8,456 bases of DNA from Firmicutes bacterium CAG:341 (GTDB taxonomy: Bacteria > Bacillota > Clostridia > Oscillospirales > Acutalibacteraceae). The notes beneath the pieces are model-generated. The model had not been told where the DNA came from, did not search any database, and saw nothing but the letters and a program-made list of their open reading frames with translations. Position 1 is the stretch's first letter. Each line of letters starts with the position of its first letter. Shown here piece by piece: positions 6,943 to 8,456 of this stretch. The position numbers were made by a program, and so were the translations under genes. The DNA is taken from NCBI GenBank assembly GCA_000434995.1, contig FR895337.1, positions 1,378 to 9,833 of the forward strand, read 5' to 3'.

Positions 6943-7095
6943 GTATTTGTTAATACGCGTGTGGATATCCTGCGCCTAAAAAGCAGTTTTTGTGTAGAAA
7001 CTGTGTAATAAACAAATACTGCTCGGCGCATAATCCAAAATGCGTTACCATACGACAAAGTTCGTAAATCATATTGTAAAGGAGAGAAAATTTAT
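6943..7095 (+). promoter_or_regulatory. ~153-nt 5' leader with competing pairings, possible regulatory RNA
   Basis: Several complementary segments are visible. TGCGCC (6971-6976) pairs with GGCGCA (7025-7030), extended across an internal loop by GGAT (6963-6966) with ATCC (7033-7036). Inside this, CAGTTT (6984-6989) pairs with AAACTG (6998-7003) as a hairpin with an 8-nt loop. The extreme 5' end, GTATTTGTT (6943-6951), is perfectly complementary to AACAAATAC (7011-7019), and this pairing crosses the TGCGCC stem. The two are therefore either alternative folds or a pseudoknot, a design common in riboswitches. I recognise no known class and see no terminator, so control of translation or RNA stability would be the likelier mode. 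Pairings are seen; function is inferred. Confidence 0.5.
7078..7086 (+). promoter_or_regulatory. ribosome binding site of the plus-strand gene
   Basis: AAAGGAGAG sits nine bases before ATG 7096. It selects this ATG, which also gives an intact signal peptide with basic residues at the very start. Confidence 0.85.
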
Positions 7096-8456
7096 ATGAG
7101 AACGAGCAAAAAAATACTCAGCTTTTTCTTAGCTGTGGTAATGGTCGTGACCACTTGTTCGGTTGGATTTACTGCATTTGCAAAAAACAGTAATGACAAC
7201 CCATTGTGGAACACTTCCAGCGTTAATGCTTCATCCGCATATAAAACCGTCAACGGTTTAGCAGATGAGCTTCCGTCCCTTCTCATGGGTATAGACGCAA
7301 TTTCAAAAGTAGTCTATAACAAAGGGGCAATCAGTCTTGGTACAACTTCAGACAAGTTGACTAAAGACCAGAAAGAATCAATTAAGGAGAATACGACTCT
7401 TCCTGAGATGTTGCAGGCACTTCAGCCTACGCTTATCAATGCTGTCGGCAAAATGGCTGTATCTACAAGCCAATCGGAATTTGTCACAGACATTATTGGT
7501 GAATCATCATCAAATGTAAGCAACTATGACTACCTCAACAATTTCAGTGACGACATCAATTTCTTCCAGCTTGCAGGTATGTGCCATAAGCTCATCTATG
7601 ACGGTGTAAGCAACATTTCTGCAAACAAAGAAACAAAGAAAGCACTTGAAGATATTCTTTATGGTGCAGGCGATCGCAACCTTGATGGTAAAGCAATCAA
7701 AAAAATCACTGTTGACTCAACAGGTCAGCACAAGCATTATGTTAACATTAAATACAACACCAAAGGTTTGTGGTATTTAACAACATTAGTAGATTCAAAT
7801 ACTTCTACTAACTTTGATATTTCCGATGCTGTTGATAATATTTTGCCTGCAATTGCACAGCAATATGACGATCAAGTTGCAGATGGTAAAATCAAACCTG
7901 TTGAACTTTCTTCAATCACAGATATGTTGGACTTCAACGGTGACGGCGGACATGTAAGAATAGGCGAAACATCTATGATGGCAAGCCTTTCACAGCTTAA
8001 ATCTGCAACCTACACACTCACAGAAGCTCAGCAGAAAACCGTAAATGAAGTATGCAGTTACTTAAACAACTACTATAAAGTTTTCGGTATTGATCTTAAT
8101 GCCTCTGATGTTGCTGATTGTATTTACTATGCATATTCACCTCAAACAGATACTTTCACAAATATGTTTGGCGGTAACTTAGCAAGAACCATGCCTTACA
8201 TTAGACTTGCTGTTGACGGCGGTGCAGATTTCAAACTCTCTGCTGATTCAGATTTCTTTAATGACCAATGGAATCCAAAAGTTACATCTCCTACCGGAGA
8301 CCCATACACCATTGAATCAACCGGCATTAAAACTTTTAAAACTGTTGACGGATTATTATCACAGATTGAGCCATTCTTTACTAAAGCTCTCGGATACGAC
8401 AATCTTGACACTGCAGTAAGCGAAATGCTCAGCAGAGATAGTGCATCCACAGATGC
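7096..8456 (+). CDS. secreted protein of unknown function, 3' end off the window
   Basis: The frame is open from ATG 7096 to the window edge (453 complete codons, no stop). Residues 2-6 are basic, 7-26 hydrophobic, and AFA at 27-29 before KNS gives a likely signal peptidase I site, so the protein is exported. No lipobox: C21 is preceded by VTT, a poor fit. The mature part looks mainly helical with polar linkers. Two DxNxDG motifs are visible: D193-R-N195-L-D197-G198, and D279-F-N281-G-D283-G284 followed by E291. They resemble EF-hand or dockerin calcium loops, but neither has an acidic residue at the usual twelfth position, and they lie mid-protein, so calcium binding is only a possibility. 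No family is recognised. It is divergent from the giant secreted protein, shares that gene's promoter design and export route, and may belong to the same extracellular system; clear sequence relationship between them is not visible by eye. Confidence 0.92.
   Translation, partial: MRTSKKILSFFLAVVMVVTTCSVGFTAFAKNSNDNPLWNTSSVNASSAYKTVNGLADELPSLLMGIDAISKVVYNKGAISLGTTSDKLTKDQKESIKENTTLPEMLQALQPTLINAVGKMAVSTSQSEFVTDIIGESSSNVSNYDYLNNFSDDINFFQLAGMCHKLIYDGVSNISANKETKKALEDILYGAGDRNLDGKAIKKITVDSTGQHKHYVNIKYNTKGLWYLTTLVDSNTSTNFDISDAVDNILPAIAQQYDDQVADGKIKPVELSSITDMLDFNGDGGHVRIGETSMMASLSQLKSATYTLTEAQQKTVNEVCSYLNNYYKVFGIDLNASDVADCIYYAYSPQTDTFTNMFGGNLARTMPYIRLAVDGGADFKLSADSDFFNDQWNPKVTSPTGDPYTIESTGIKTFKTVDGLLSQIEPFFTKALGYDNLDTAVSEMLSRDSASTD

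Noticed and set aside
7092..7286. Minus-strand open frame antisense to the signal peptide region of the plus-strand gene
   Set aside because: It is antisense to a well-supported gene with a strong ribosome binding site, and has no matching start signals of its own.
8196..8450. Overlapping open frames on both strands near the right edge
   Set aside because: Both overlap the continuous plus-strand secreted protein frame and show no ribosome binding site or plausible protein character.

Overview
The window looks like AT-rich DNA from a Gram-positive anaerobe of the class Clostridia, probably a gut Oscillospirales/Ruminococcus-like bacterium. The grounds are strong GGAGG-type ribosome binding sites, sigma-A promoters with extended -10 elements, clostridial-style signal peptides, and a C-terminal module series typical of large secreted proteins in that group. 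The taxonomic placement is inference; no rRNA or tRNA gene or housekeeping marker is present.

The layout is simple: two long, divergently transcribed genes separated by 753 bp, both running off the window. Bases 1-6342 (minus strand) are one uninterrupted reading frame of 2114 codons whose stop lies beyond base 1. It encodes a giant secreted protein: signal peptide, roughly 950 residues that look mostly helical, a middle section with more beta-like sequence, FIVAR-like helical segments, an InlB-B-like beta repeat, and the beginning of a carboxypeptidase-regulatory/Cna-B-like fold. Bases 7096-8456 (plus strand) are the first 453 codons of a second secreted protein with its own signal peptide and two DxNxDG calcium-loop-like motifs. 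I recognise no enzyme family in either, so no gene symbol is given.

The intergenic region (6343-7095) is the most interesting part. It holds two promoters of nearly the same design (TTGACT, 17-bp spacer, TGn extended -10), each followed by a leader of about 155 nt. Both leaders contain long-range complementary segments, and in the plus-strand leader two of the pairings cross, so they must be mutually exclusive or form a pseudoknot. Each promoter is preceded by its own perfect direct repeat (12 bp at 28-bp spacing; 10 bp at 30-bp spacing). A 12-bp palindrome and an inverted repeat lie in between.

Together this suggests a regulated pair of large extracellular proteins with elaborate transcriptional and perhaps post-transcriptional control. 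Whether the two proteins act together (surface structure, substrate binding, adhesion) cannot be decided from the sequence.
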